From positions 632,439-696,438 of the forward strand of contig NW_017802836.1 in the NCBI RefSeq assembly GCF_001625305.1: a stretch of DNA of 64,000 nt. Direction: 5' to 3'. Positions 24,211-35,335 of this stretch are shown here, piece by piece. Each line of letters opens with the position of its first letter. The first letter of the stretch is position 1. Under the pieces are notes generated by a model. That model was not told the origin of the DNA. It made no database searches and saw only the letters and a program-made list of their open reading frames with translations. Both the position numbers and the translations under genes were made by a program. This DNA is from Branchiostoma belcheri. Lineage: Eukaryota; Chordata; Leptocardii; Amphioxiformes; Branchiostomatidae.

Positions 24211-24885
24211 GCCAAAAAAGGAGCTCGGTGTAAGTTACGCAACACTCTTGAGGAATGAGGTTACGACTTTTTGCCTGGCAAATCGCCGAATCATCATCAT
24301 CCACTGTATCATCGTCTCTCATATGATATCTTCAATATAAATAGCGCCCCGTATAATGTATTTCATCAATTTACTAGCGTTTAACTTTAAACAAGAACTA
24401 TATAATGACATTGGCTTACGTCTAAGAGACATATATTTCCAGACCTTGCAATTAGAAATCCACAATTCTTGTTTGAAGCGTCTTGTGGATGCACAAAATA
24501 TAAAACGCTATCAGTTCAATGTTCTTATGACGACAGAGAATCTACACATATGATTCAATTGATTGTAGAAACAGGCCGGTCCACAATAATCAGTTGCTGC
24601 AAATCACAAATCGAACAAGAAGACATTTAAATATTTTGTAATTCATGTGAAGTAGAAAACTGTATATATATAGTTAGGCCAAGGACATTATACTGTCCTT
24701 GGTTAGGCTATATAGAAATTACTTTTAGTATGTCCTTGGTTAGGAGTTGGAAAATTTATGACATTGATATTGTCACTTTTTTAATAGCTCCTACCTTAAA
24801 GATACCTAGAAGAATTGTAGGTGAATATAGGCGCCGCTGTCATCCTGGTTAACGCAAACCGACAGACACTCAAAACAACACTTAC

Positions 24886-24960
24886 CGTGAAACTCTTTAA
24901 TGGCGGTACCAAACTAAACCCCCCATCTGCTTGGAGCTCAACGACCTTTGACCTCTAAAT
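24886..24960 (-). promoter_or_regulatory. Candidate non-coding first exon of ETV
   Basis: The minus strand shows a good donor, TTTCACG|GTAAGTG, at 24886/24885, upstream of the coding candidates and facing away from COX11. The 5' edge is not defined. The 24960-25534 interval to COX11 holds no ORF I would call and probably contains divergent promoters. Confidence 0.3.
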
Positions 24961-25534
24961 CATGACGACAGCACGAGGTTTCGTAACAGTCGACATTTCG
25001 ATCCAGTTTTGACCTCAAGAAATAACGCAAAATGTCGTTGACGCTGTAAGCGAAAGGTGGGTGATATGTAACACTTTAATATATCTGTTGCTAGGATCAC
25101 AGACAATATCGGTGTATACATGTAGGGTAGGGGAGAGAAATAGTAGACCAGTTTGGATTTGCAGATGGGGAGGGGGGCGGTCATGTAACGCATGAAAGCT
25201 GCATCATGTAAAAATAGGACGATACAAAAAGGTCAATTTTCTGATGTATACAAAGTAAGTTGAATCAATCTTATTCAATAAGTAAGCAGCAATAAGTAAT
25301 ATGTGTAATATTTAAGAAGTGGAGGTGCCAACATTATGAAAGACAGCTGTCAGTCATGATTGTTTACATTTTCTAGTTGTTTGTGCTGGCACTAAAACTT
25401 AAAAATTGCTGAATTTTTGGACCATTAAAAGACCAGTCACTTCAAATAAAACAATCCTTTCAAGTAGATTATGTTCTTTAATGTTACATCATTTCTGATA
25501 ATGTTCAGTACTAACTTTGTCTCTTCCTCATTCC

Positions 25535-27942
25535 AGGAGAAATTTTTGACTGCTGCCTCAGGATCACAACTTACTCCTGGAGAAAAAACTGTCTCAAGAT
25601 GATAGGATGTCACAGGAGAATCGCTCAAGTGTTATGCGTCAAAATGCAGGCTCTTAGAAAGTTCACTTGGACTGGACAAAATATGATGCCCATTCACGTT
25701 CTAAGACAAACAGCACAACAAAGGGCCAATGTCAGGACAGTTTATGGTCCCTACAGTTCCCTGAGTGTATCATCCAATACTGGACAGCTGCTTAGAGTTA
25801 GCAGTAAGCCTTACCTTCAGTGTAGGCAGTTGAAGACTGGGAGAACTGGCCATGACGATTGGAGACAAAAGAACAAAAGTTTGATGATGTACATTGGAGG
25901 GATTGGAGTGCTGGTAGCCGGACTGGCTTATGCCTGTGTGCCTCTGTATAGGATGTTCTGTCAGGTCTGTATGCTATTGTATGGCTCTGTAGCATGTTCT
26001 GTTACTAGTACCACATGTAGTAGTACTAGTACTTTATGACTAGTACAAATGTATAGGATAGTCTTTGGACCCTGATTCAAATACATTGTACTTTCAATAA
26101 ATTAGATGCATATACATTTTTAAGGATTTTACTTCTTTATCATTCAAGAGAGTTCACACTTTAACAAATTACAAAATGTACCTCAAAATCTGTAACCTCA
26201 AAACCTATAACTGAACATAAACCGGTGCTACATTAACTGGCATAAACCTACAACCATCCTGAGATAAAATTGACAATTACTTTGTTCACAACTGTATGAT
26301 TGAAGTTCTGAATATGTTTTGTAGGCCACTGGTTTGGGAGGAACAGTTAAGCATGGTTCGGAGACAGTGGCCCAAATGAAGCCTGTGGAAGACCGGGAGC
26401 TGGAAATCCGCTTCAGTGCCGACACGGCAGCCAGTATGCGATGGAACTTCCGACCCAGACAGACTTCTATCAAGGTAAAACTAGTACACATGTATCCTCA
26501 CCTGTATTTCTCACCTGTAGCCGGTCAATAGGTACCCTGTGTGGGTAATGAGACCGCACTTCGGGTAGTTTCGGCGGTAGCAATTCTTCTCATGTGTTCA
26601 GTACGTAAAGGTGTAGTTGTACATATCCTGGTGATTCTTCCACTCGTGTGCAATATGGTTCTTGAACTCATTTACTGATTTGCTAGACACTGCTTCCTGG
26701 GAAAGAGAGTTCCACACTCTTGTGAATCAGTTCTGACATAAGTCTCTATGTGTTTGGGAGTTCGAATCCCAGCTGTTGTTGCTCACCCAACATGCACACT
26801 TCTGTAAAGGGTCGCAGTCCTTAGGACGGGACGTTAAGCTGTGGTCCACTGTTCATCGTGCTTGTCAAAAAGAGCAAGGAGAATTTCTCTGGTAAAAATG
26901 AACCTGCAAATACTGTACATAGCATTTGTCTTCGCTGTCATGACTAAAACTGGATCAAGATTATTTTTTTTTTAACCTTTAATTTGTTCCCTCCCCCTGC
27001 AGCTAGTTCCAGGAGAGACGGCCCTGGCCTTCTACACCGCGCGCAACCCGACAGATCAGCCTATCATAGGGATCTCCACATACAACGTGGTGCCGTTCGA
27101 AGCTGGACAATATTTCAACAAGATTCAGGTGAAAATGTTCTTCAGAATTCACATTTGAATAGCCTGGGTGCCATCCATTTTGTTATGAGGCTTGTTGCAC
27201 TTGCTGAAAAAACAACAACTTTGGGTCAGGATGAACTGTGCAGCAACTATGCAGTGAAGGCATATCTGTCAGGAAGACTAGGTCTTGATCATTTCTAAAC
27301 ATTTTTTTCCCTTCATCTTTGCAGTGTTTCTGTTTTGAAGAACAGAGGCTAGAGCCACATGAGGAGGTAAGTAGACCCTGGCATGTTATCTGTCAATTTT
27401 TGGCCAATTTCTACTCTTTTCAGCCACCTCTGACATCTAGTGTAGAGGCTAGTATTCTGTACCTACTCCACAATGTATCTCAGATGTCTTTATTTCATTG
27501 AGTACCAGCTTTTAATGTGCCATAAAGGATACAGGAGTTTTCTTTTACACAATGAAGGCTTCATACCTAGTGCTTACGTTTCAATGTCTATCAGACACCT
27601 TCTTCAGAGCTTCTGACTGGAGCAGAGGAAGTTGTCTGATAGACACCAAAATGTAAGCATTAGGTAAGAAGCCTTGGTTGTGTAAAAGAAAACTCAACCT
27701 GTATCCTATACTTTACCGACCAGATGAAACTATTTTCGGAAATGTGCCATATTATGGTTCATGTTTTCCACACTGACCCTTCTGTGTTCCCATGTGTACA
27801 GGTGGACATGCCAGTGTTCTTTTTCATTGACCCTGAGTTCGCAGAGGACCCTGCCATGTACAAAGTGGACTCCATCACTCTGTCCTACACATTTTTTGAG
27901 GCGAAGGAGGGACTTAGACTACCACTGCCTGGTTATAGCTGA
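25535..27942 (+). CDS. COX11: COX11, cytochrome c oxidase copper chaperone
   Basis: Coding exons: 25599-25964, 26325-26474, 27003-27128, 27325-27366, 27802-27942, all phase 0; 825 nt, 274 aa (human is 276). The listed start includes 5'UTR after an ATTCCAG acceptor. The frame stays open upstream to that acceptor, so an earlier start exon is possible; in-frame ATGs are at 25599 and 25644. Seen: basic, Ser/Arg-rich presequence for mitochondria; one membrane helix about 100-117 (MMYIGGIGVLVAGLAYACVP) followed by LYRMFCQATGLGG; lumenal copper domain with FTAD-like ETALAFYTARN and the copper-binding CFCFEEQRLEPHEEVDMPVF motif split over two exons; C-terminal LSYTFFEA. Known role: delivers copper to the CuB site of COX1 from the inner membrane. 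A poly(A) signal AATAAA is at 28301-28306. Confidence 0.95.
26598..26742 (-). pseudogene. LINE ORF2 C-terminal fragment
   Basis: The minus frame reads FTRVWNSLSQEAVSSKSVNE then FKNHIAHEW, ending at TGA 26598-26600. The pattern (F..R...WNSL....V...SV..FK..L) is the usual C-terminal end of CR1/L2-type reverse transcriptase ORFs. It lies in the second COX11 intron. Confidence 0.65.
26753..26965 (+). mobile_element. tRNA-headed SINE (family A), 5' truncated
   Basis: Starts in box B (GGGAGTTCGAATCCC), then GCTCACCCAACATGCACACT, GGGTCGCAGTCCTTAGGACG and GGACGTTAAGCTGTGGTCC, ending near AACTGGATCAAGATT. The fuller copy is 48717-49016. Confidence 0.75.
27525..27708. mobile_element. Hairpin MITE in COX11 intron 4
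   Basis: AGGATACAGGAGTTTTCTTTT with ACACAA on the left is mirrored by AAAAGAAAACTCAACCTGTATCC on the right. The arms continue inward through a CTATCAGACA / TGTCTGATAG pair. A related arm lies at about 15735-15820. Confidence 0.75.
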
Positions 27943-28466
27943 TAGAGCAATCCTGAATGTTCATTGCAATCAACAGTTCAGTTACTTTTATTGAATGAAA
28001 GCTCATCTGTATTGGTAGAATAGTCATGGCAATGATAAGTTTACGGTACAGAAGTAGCGGTGAAAAACGCAAATATTAAAGCACTGCAAAAAAAATTGTG
28101 ATTTACAGTATTTGCATTTTTACGTTTTATTTTGCACTTCTCTAGGAACTTTATTATGATGTGTACATGTAAGAACTTGATGATGCAGCATCTTCATATA
28201 ATCTTATACCTTCACGTCAAAGGAATGTTAGTCAAGTCAGGACTGTTTACCCACTACATTGTGTGTATAAAATCAACTTCTTTTATGATCTTCACAGCAA
28301 AATAAAGATCATTGTACAAGTTTTGATTTTGTAGCCATTAGAAGTTGTGTAACTACAGATTCTACCGAGGACATTTTGTGTCATGTTCTTGATTCTACTT
28401 AGGTTTGAAAGTGTGACTTGTAAAGGACTTTGATTACAAACTTTGACAATGTTGCAAGACACAAAA

Positions 28467-28503
28467 ATAAAATTTCATTCATTCATTCATTCATTCATTC
28501 ATT
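28467..28503. repeat. (ATTC)n microsatellite
   Basis: About nine tandem ATTC units downstream of COX11. Confidence 0.9.
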
Positions 28504-28750
28504 GTAGCCATGAGGAAGGTACTGGTATCTGTGATTGTGAGTTGGTTGGTAAGGTTGCGTACTAGTCTTACTGACTAATAAACATTTTGTAGAATCAATG
28601 CCGGGAACATCATGATAGTGCAGCTGTATATGGGATCAATTCAAAGGACTAGAACTACACAGATTCCAGGCTGTTCTCAACCCAGTGCCAACCTTGGTTG
28701 CGGAGTGGTCCGGAAAAAAGTTGTGAGAAGGCACTAAGTGTGTGACTAGC

Positions 28751-31080
28751 TTAGGGGGGCTGGCACTTCTGTCTAGTCACTCCGTCTGAGCAGCTACATC
28801 CATAGTCCCCAGCATTGTTCACACAGGTTCCATGTGGGCAAGGGTTGTTCATGACCCAGCACTCGTTGATGTCTGTATGAAATAAAGAAATATACAGTTG
28901 CTGCTGCCGTTATAACTGAACTGATTGAAAACATGCTAACAACACAACTAGTTTCTGTCATAGTGTACACACAAACTCACCTTGCTGACAGTTCTGTCCA
29001 GTCCATCCAGGTGAGCAGGTACATTTGTATCCACCATCGTTGTTCTCACAGGTTCCATGTCGGCAGGGTTTGCTGGTGCATTCATCTAGGTCTGTGGGAT
29101 AAAGGAAGAAATTCCATTATGAAACTTCCTCATAGTAACTATGAAACAGCCATTCCTACTCAGAATTTGATACAATTGTCAAAAATAACTCAACTTGCCG
29201 ACAGTTCTGTCCAGTCCATCCAGGTGAGCAGGTACATTTGTATCCACCATCTTTGTTCTCACAGGTTCCATGGTGGCAAGGATCCTTGATGCACTTGTCT
29301 GCAAAGCCGAAGCCTTAGCAAAAATGAACAGTTCAAATTATTGTCCATTATTATTAATTAACAAGCTTATTGCTTACTATTATTATTATTATTAAGCTTT
29401 CTGTTGCAAGCATAATGGGGAAAATACAATAACAAGACGTGTAGTGTTTTTACTTGATTACCAAGAAAATGACCCAGGCCTTACCTGTTGTAGGTTGAAG
29501 TGTGGGGGTTACTGGTAAGGTCTGGGTGTCATTTGCAGTGACGTCTGCTTGTTTGTCAGTCGAGTTCCATCCCGACGGGGGTAGAGACAGCAGCGTGGTC
29601 AAATTTATCCCAACTGACTTGTTCCTCTCATAGAATCCTGCCTGCCAGGTAGTGACTAACGGAGGTGTGGTTGGAGTCAGATAAGTGACATTCGAGCTGT
29701 TTTCCTTGTAGGATGTCGTCCACCATGGAATTCTTGTGTTCTCCAAGCCATCTTGAGTCTACATTTATAAACATCCGCGGCACAATTTTAGAATTACGTT
29801 GTATGGGCACAAGTCAACTTGTTGGATCTCGATTTTTAAAAAATCTTAGCTTAAATATCAAAGTATGGATTTGTGGGCGAACCAATACTTTCATACACGT
29901 AACAAGCCGTAAAAAATGTTTAATGTTCCGGACTCCCACCCTTAAATCCCAAACGCTCAACCCAACTGTCTTTATACTTCTTTCGGTAACATAACAGATG
30001 ATAATGGATATGCAGAAAATGTAATCTTGGGGATAGTCCAATTATACATAATTATACAATAATTATGTATAATTATACAAAATGATTTTTGCATTATACC
30101 TTATCATACATAAATCTTTAGAACATAATAATAAATTACGATTATACATAACACTTTTAACCTTATACATTTTGTACCTGGAAATAAATAAATGAATTTG
30201 AAATGTTCACCTACCGTTCCTCCAGGCACGAGAGTACCAGGTGCCAATCCTTCGGTGATGAAACCTGCTGCTACCATCAGAAGTCCGCAGCCAAGAATGA
30301 CGCACCAAGCATGTGTAGATATCATTTTGTTCCACAGCTCCACAGCATGGTCTAAAATTCAAATTTGCAGAACAAAGTAGTCACAAAATAAAGTTGCTAT
30401 CATATAACTAAATCATATACTGCATTATACTGTATATTAAATAAGTTTAGTGACATGAAGTAAAATATAAAAAAACTTATATTTTTTAATTATGCATTGG
30501 CCTTGTCAGCTACCAGTGAGCCTGCATCAAAAGTGGGCCCTTGAAATCCATTGAATTGCAAAGTAAAGCCATTGAATTGATCAGGACATACCTCTAACTT
30601 TGAGACAACTGCCAGGTGCAGCACTATCCTGGTCTCCATTGCTCTCCTCAGGTGTGTTTTCTCCTTTGATTTCTGCAAAATCGCTAGGTGGGGGTTCGTC
30701 ATATGCAGCGTGTTGCAGTCCAGCTGGGGTGAAGATTCTTTCACCATGTGGATCCACATCTTTGTACTTTCTTGACGGCAACCGGGGAGGAACATCTTTG
30801 TGTTTTCCGTCATCTTGTTTTTCGGGAGACTGCTCTGTACCGCTTCCTTTCGTTTCTGCAAAATTGCGAGGCGGGGTTTTTTGGGGTGCAGCGCGTTGCA
30901 GCCCAGGGGTGAAGATACGCTCACCGTGCGGATCCACATCTTGGTATCTTCTTGCCGGCAATGCAGGTGGAACAAGTTTATGATCTTGCTTTTTGGGAGA
31001 CTGCATGATTCTGGTTTTAGTAGGTGCAACTGAGCAAGTTAAGAATGAAAAGAGCACCAGCAATGTTTTGTTCGCATAAA
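28751..31080 (-). CDS. Membrane-anchored EGF-repeat protein with duplicated N-terminal motif (5' incomplete)
   Basis: Exons by phase: 30592-31080, 30215-30351, 29485-29758, 29194-29298, 28981-29091, 28751-28872 (stop TAA 28751-28753). Order in the protein: hydrophobic [14 protein letters not shown] (possible signal or spurious); a hydrophilic region with two copies of [23 protein letters not shown]; a membrane segment [18 protein letters not shown]; a Thr/Pro-rich stalk with six N-glycosylation sequons (NSS, NVT, NKS, NLT, NST, NDT); then three EGF-like domains, each with a C..HGTC...Y.C.C core, two with D(L/I)(D/N)EC-type calcium-binding starts. The likely topology is N-terminus inside, EGF domains outside. 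I do not recognise the gene. The exon 29194-29298 has a TT instead of a GT donor. No start exon was found upstream of 31080. Confidence 0.7.
29194..29298 (-). CDS. EGF exon with lost GT donor (copy of 28981-29091)
   Basis: The exon sequence and flanks align closely with the neighbouring EGF exon, including the shared ACATTTGTATCCACCATC stretch. Its neighbour ends GCAAG|GTGAGT; this one ends GCAAG|TTGAGT. Read-through would add [12 protein letters not shown] and stop at TAG, giving a one-EGF protein. Skipping it keeps frame, since the exon is phase 1 at both ends (105 nt). Confidence 0.75.
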
Positions 31081-32292
31081 CTGCAAAGAACAGTCAAGAT
31101 GAAACAAGCCTCACCAGACAAATTCAAAAAGTATCAAAGCAACTTCTACAGATTAGATTAAATTCCAAACACGATAAACAATGCATTATGTACGCAGATT
31201 CTAGTGAGTTTTGCCTTTGTTTATTCACAAAATTTAAAATTAAATCGGTCTGCTTGCCTTTTTTCATTGACACAAAGATGAACTACAGTTGTGAGTTACC
31301 TTGCAGTCAGTCAATTTCTACACATCACAGACTCCGAACTGGTAGAATCGGCAAAGATCTGGTAGAATCGGCAAAGATCCAGATTGGATTCTTTAATAAT
31401 CATTAATGATTAAAAGGAACATGGCTTGGGTTAAACTCCAATTATTTCCAGGGAAGAGGCAGAAAACAGATTATTTTGTGGATGACACCTCAGTTTCAGT
31501 TTATTTATTTCACTAGCAGCTACACTCAGGTACATAAAAACAGTTTTTTAAAGCAATGCTGGGTATACAAAGTACAAAATAACGGACTGTACAGTATTAC
31601 AAAAACACCTACGACAGAATGACATACAACAAAACACACTTATGCACTACATGACCCTTATATCACTCCAGGCAGGTCAGTTAGGTGGGTCGGGCAGCCA
31701 GGCCAGGTCAAGCGGCTGGGTCAGGAACCTGGGTCAAGCAGCTAGGTCATTCAACAGCCAGGTCAGGCATCTGGGTCAGATGCCCTGGTAAGGCGCCTGG
31801 CCTGGGTTGGGTACCCGAGTTGTGTGCCTGGGTCTGGCATCTTGGTCAGTTGCCTGGGTCTATCTGGTGCCTGGGTCAGTGGCTGTGTCAGGTGGCTGGG
31901 CCTGGTTTCTCACTGATCAGGAAATGAACATGGTTCCACACAAACCAGAGCTGGAAGCAAGAGGGAAATGCTTGGCTTTTTTGTGTCCTACAGTTCACGT
32001 GATACAGGGTAATTACAGTCATTACTATGATACAATTCCATTTTGCATATTGAAATTCATAATACATAAAAACATCAGCTTATTCTAGACATGTTTTCAG
32101 GTGTTTTTAACCGGCTTTTTCTTTGGTACTGCTGGTACAACATACAATCATGTATTTGATACTGCCCTGCCAATGATAGTGTCTTGCCAATTTGATGCTG
32201 TCTTGCACCCACCAAGAGATCTAGTCTGCAGGAAACTATAGCCAGCCAACTCCCCTAACCAGCTATATTCTTTTCAGGCCAATATCTACCAT
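31081..32292. other. Intergenic/intronic sequence, no certain gene
   Basis: Should contain the missing 5' end of the EGF gene and the 3'UTR of the CDIPT-like gene. I could not place further exons. It includes the minisatellite at 31680-31915. Confidence 0.4.
31680..31915. repeat. Degenerate GGGTCAGGYNNCTGG minisatellite
   Basis: Repeats of the form (A)GGTCA.G....CTGG, such as AGCGGCTGGGTCAGGAACCT, GGGTCAGATGCCCTGG and GGGTCAGTGGCTG. Units are about 14-19 bp, variable, at least ten of them. Short ORFs inside are spurious. Confidence 0.75.
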
Positions 32293-35200
32293 TTATTCAG
32301 CCTGCAAAGGTGTCTGGTAAAGACTACAAAAGATCTGTTTGGAGACCATCAGAAGACAGGTCTGATCCTTACCTCAACTGGAACACACAACGCTCTGCCT
32401 GCAGCCAGCAGGAGGATTGCTGTGTAGTGGACTGTGGGAGGGAGGTGCCAGCTGTATAACTGCACACCTTTCACATGGCCATACAGCCATAGAGGCAGGA
32501 CATGGAGTCCTGTGATAGCAAACGTTCCTGCTGGAGTCTTGAAACCTGCAAATAACAAAGTCATGTCAGGCTAAAGTACTGTACAGGGATGTTAATATGT
32601 GATCCACTCTTCACTGTGCTTGTCAGTAAGAGCTATGAGAATTTCCCCAGTACAATGAACCTGTAAATACTGTACAATACATAAATGTAGCATCTGTCTT
32701 CTCTGTCACAACCAGTGGAAGGATAGTTCTTCAATGAGATAAAACTGGTTCAAGACAACTTTCCTTTCCTGCATACTTTGCACAACATTGCCACTAACGG
32801 GCTTTGGGAAGAGACTGGAAAGAGTAGAAATTTGCCAAATACTAGGTAACATGCCAGGGGAGTTGGTCAGCCGAAGAAAGCAGTAGCAAACTGTACTGAT
32901 CCTAATTCAGCAGACCAATTCCCCTAGCATGTTATCTGTCTCCATTTGGCATTTTCTACTCTTTCCAGCCACTTCTGAAGCCTGATAGAGGCTAATACAA
33001 CTGTTATGAACCCACTGTGAACCATTTTTCCACTACCACACAAGATCCCCCCTGATCCCCCCTATCTTAGAAGTAGAGCAGTCCCACCCAGTAACCTCAC
33101 TCTGGTGCTTAGGAGTCCTGGAGGCACCACAATAAAGTATGAAGCTCCTCAAAAGTCCAGTGTGCGACCAGTTCACTACAATCTAACACTAACAGCAAGA
33201 CCTTACAACAATAACGTACCTTTTGCCATGACTGCCTCCACCCACCAGGGGGCGGTAGTAGACCGCCAGGCTGGGCCCATGTTGTGGGTACACACAAACA
33301 CCAGCCATTCCAAACAGGCAATGAAGAATCCCCACTAGGACAAAGAAAGGAAGAAAAAAATTAACTGACATTTCGTTATCTACACTTGTAAGACCTTTCA
33401 AAGTGAACAATCCCAACAAAATCAAAAAGGAGAAAAAAATCATTTCATTTTCAACTACATACATTTTCGAGATGTCTTTCAATATATTGTTGTTCATCCG
33501 TCGTAGTCGACGATGACCAATGAACATCACATCAGGTCTGACACCCCATACACCCCTTCAATATATCTACATGTATGGCATGCATACCATTACTCAATAC
33601 AGAAAGAGATTTTCATCTGACCTAGTTTCAGATATACATGTACATGTACCAACAAGGTTTAACATCATTGGCCCACATACTAGTAATGCAATGTATAAAC
33701 CTGTATGATTTACTACCAGTTACAATGTATCTTTCATTGTGCTTACAACACATTTCCACACATCACATTGTTACCTGATAAAGACAACACCACAGAAGAG
33801 ATCTTCCTACACAGTCCACTGCAACATCCAACTGCAGGTACAAAGAGGATAAAATGTACTTAACAAATCATTGCTATATGTCCCATTGGGATGTTGTCCA
33901 GTACATTTCCATGGATACATAGATGTACTCATAAACTAACTGTAGGCATTATATTAGATGGTAGGATTTGATAAATGTTAACCGGTAACAGGATAGTACA
34001 CATACCCAAGCTCCAAATGCTGACACTTGGTTCAGTTTCCTGGCTGCCCAGCCATCTATACCTATAGCAAAAGAACATACCATATGTAGATACATGTGTA
34101 AAGAAATTTCATAAAATACTTTGGCTTCCTCATAATCCTCAAATATGTTAGAGGTGAGTGAGTGAGTGAGTGAGTGAGTGAGTGTAAGAGAAATGTTCAC
34201 AACATTCCTAAAATGCTGTATCGAATAACCTGCATATAACATGCCTGAATATAATTTTATTGATAATCCTCCTTTTTTAAAATCATATGGATCCCCCCCC
34301 CCCAACAACCAGGAAAAGGTCAAGAAACATGGTTATAATAAGTAGCTGATTTAACTTCTTAACCCCAAATGAAGTTGGAATTTCCGAACTCACCATCCAG
34401 GATTATGGATGTTGTGTAGAATGGGAGAAACAGCATTGGGATGTCAAAGGTCAACCAGGCAGCCAATAGCAGGGCAAGCCTGATGTAACCTGAAAAAAAG
34501 TAAAGCAGAAATCAAACATGGTTATAATTAGAGCTGTGTACCTAAACAAATTTTAGGTACAGGTACAGGTACAGGTACACAGGTTTAGGTACAGGTCCGG
34601 ACCTGAACCTGTATCTGAACAATTCGACCAATTTATATGCTCTTCTGAACTCCTTCAATAACAAAAAAAACATTAATAAACTTGATAGTTAAGGTTTATT
34701 CTTTGTTTATGGCGAATGCTCAGATGAAATATAGGCAAAACTAAAGATGTTTTTGTTTTCATGAACACACTGTCCTTACACAGGGACCGATTTGAGGTCA
34801 CAAATAGGCATAAAATTGGTGTGAAATTGTTTAGGTACAGTACCGGTACTGAGGGATTAGGTATTTTGGACCTGTACCTAATCACTTTTTCCGGTACAGT
34901 ATCGGTACTGCGTACCGGTACACAGCTCTAGTTATAATATAAATGTGTATTATTCCCATAATGGAATTGGTGCGCTTCATGTTGGGAGAACAAGGGACAC
35001 TGTATGGTATGGGGAGACATCAGTGGGGCACCACGCTGCTTGCAATTCTACAAATTTCTGGCAGGGGGCGCAACTACACATGAAAAGGTCAGATGCCCTC
35101 ACCAGTCTGCACTGGACCAATATTTCCATATACCCTTCGTGGTGCAAGGGGCCCCGTTACAACACGGATGGCAACCTGGCTATCTGAAGCAGTATTTTGC

Positions 35201-35335
35201 AAACATTACGTGAAAAGATCACCTCTTTTGGACATTTCAAGGAGGTTAAAACAAATAGACAGCAACAACAACGAACTTCAACTTACCTATAACATTCGGC
35301 ACGTACCAAAGCACTTGGAAGCGAGGGGTCGCCAT
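32293..35335 (-). CDS. CDIPT: CDP-alcohol phosphatidyltransferase, phosphatidylinositol synthase-like
   Basis: Exons: 35287-35335 (ATG 35333-35335), 34394-34489, 34006-34055, 33775-33831, 33220-33334, 32373-32545; phases agree (180 codons). The last exon is uncertain: a 9-nt exon 32293-32301 after CCTTTGCAG would give AE-stop; without splicing the frame stops after VRIRPVF. Seen: N-terminus MATPRFQVLWYVPNVIGYIR, close to the VPNLIGYAR start of phosphatidylinositol synthase; catalytic CDP-OH-P motif D-G-x2-A-R-x8-G-x3-D-x3-D complete as DGWAARKLNQVSAFGAWLD with VAVD after it, split over two exons; several hydrophobic helices. Known role: ER membrane enzyme making phosphatidylinositol from CDP-diacylglycerol and inositol. 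The region after the motif (CTHNMGPAWR, PPTVHY) is divergent from CDIPT as I recall it, so a paralog with another alcohol substrate is possible. Confidence 0.75.
32586..32766 (+). mobile_element. tRNA-headed SINE (family A), 3' half
   Basis: Contains GTGCTTGTCAGTAAGAGCTA, CCAGTACAATGAACCTGTAA and CTTCTCTGTCACAACCAGTG, as in 48717-49016. The tRNA-like head is missing. Confidence 0.75.
32810..32990. mobile_element. Inverted-repeat element, best copy of the 23911-24090 family
   Basis: GACTGGAAAGAGTAGAAATT...GGTAACATGCCAGGGGAGTT on the left is mirrored by AATTCCCCTAGCATGTTATC...TTCTACTCTTTCCAGCCAC on the right. Confidence 0.75.
34151..34186. repeat. (GTGA)n microsatellite
   Basis: About nine GTGA units in an intron of the CDIPT-like gene. 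Confidence 0.9.
34529..34930. mobile_element. hAT-like non-autonomous transposon with exact 8-bp TSD
   Basis: GTTATAAT at 34521-34528 and again at 34931-34938 flanks a 402-bp element. TIRs are TAGAGCTGTGTACC and GGTACACAGCTCTA. The ends are rich in GGTACAGGTAC and TACCGGTAC motifs, which could be subterminal transposase sites. No ORF of note. Confidence 0.9.

Noticed and set aside
30600..30983. 127-codon plus-strand ORF
   Set aside because: Antisense shadow of the 30592-31080 exon, whose minus frame joins other exons in phase.
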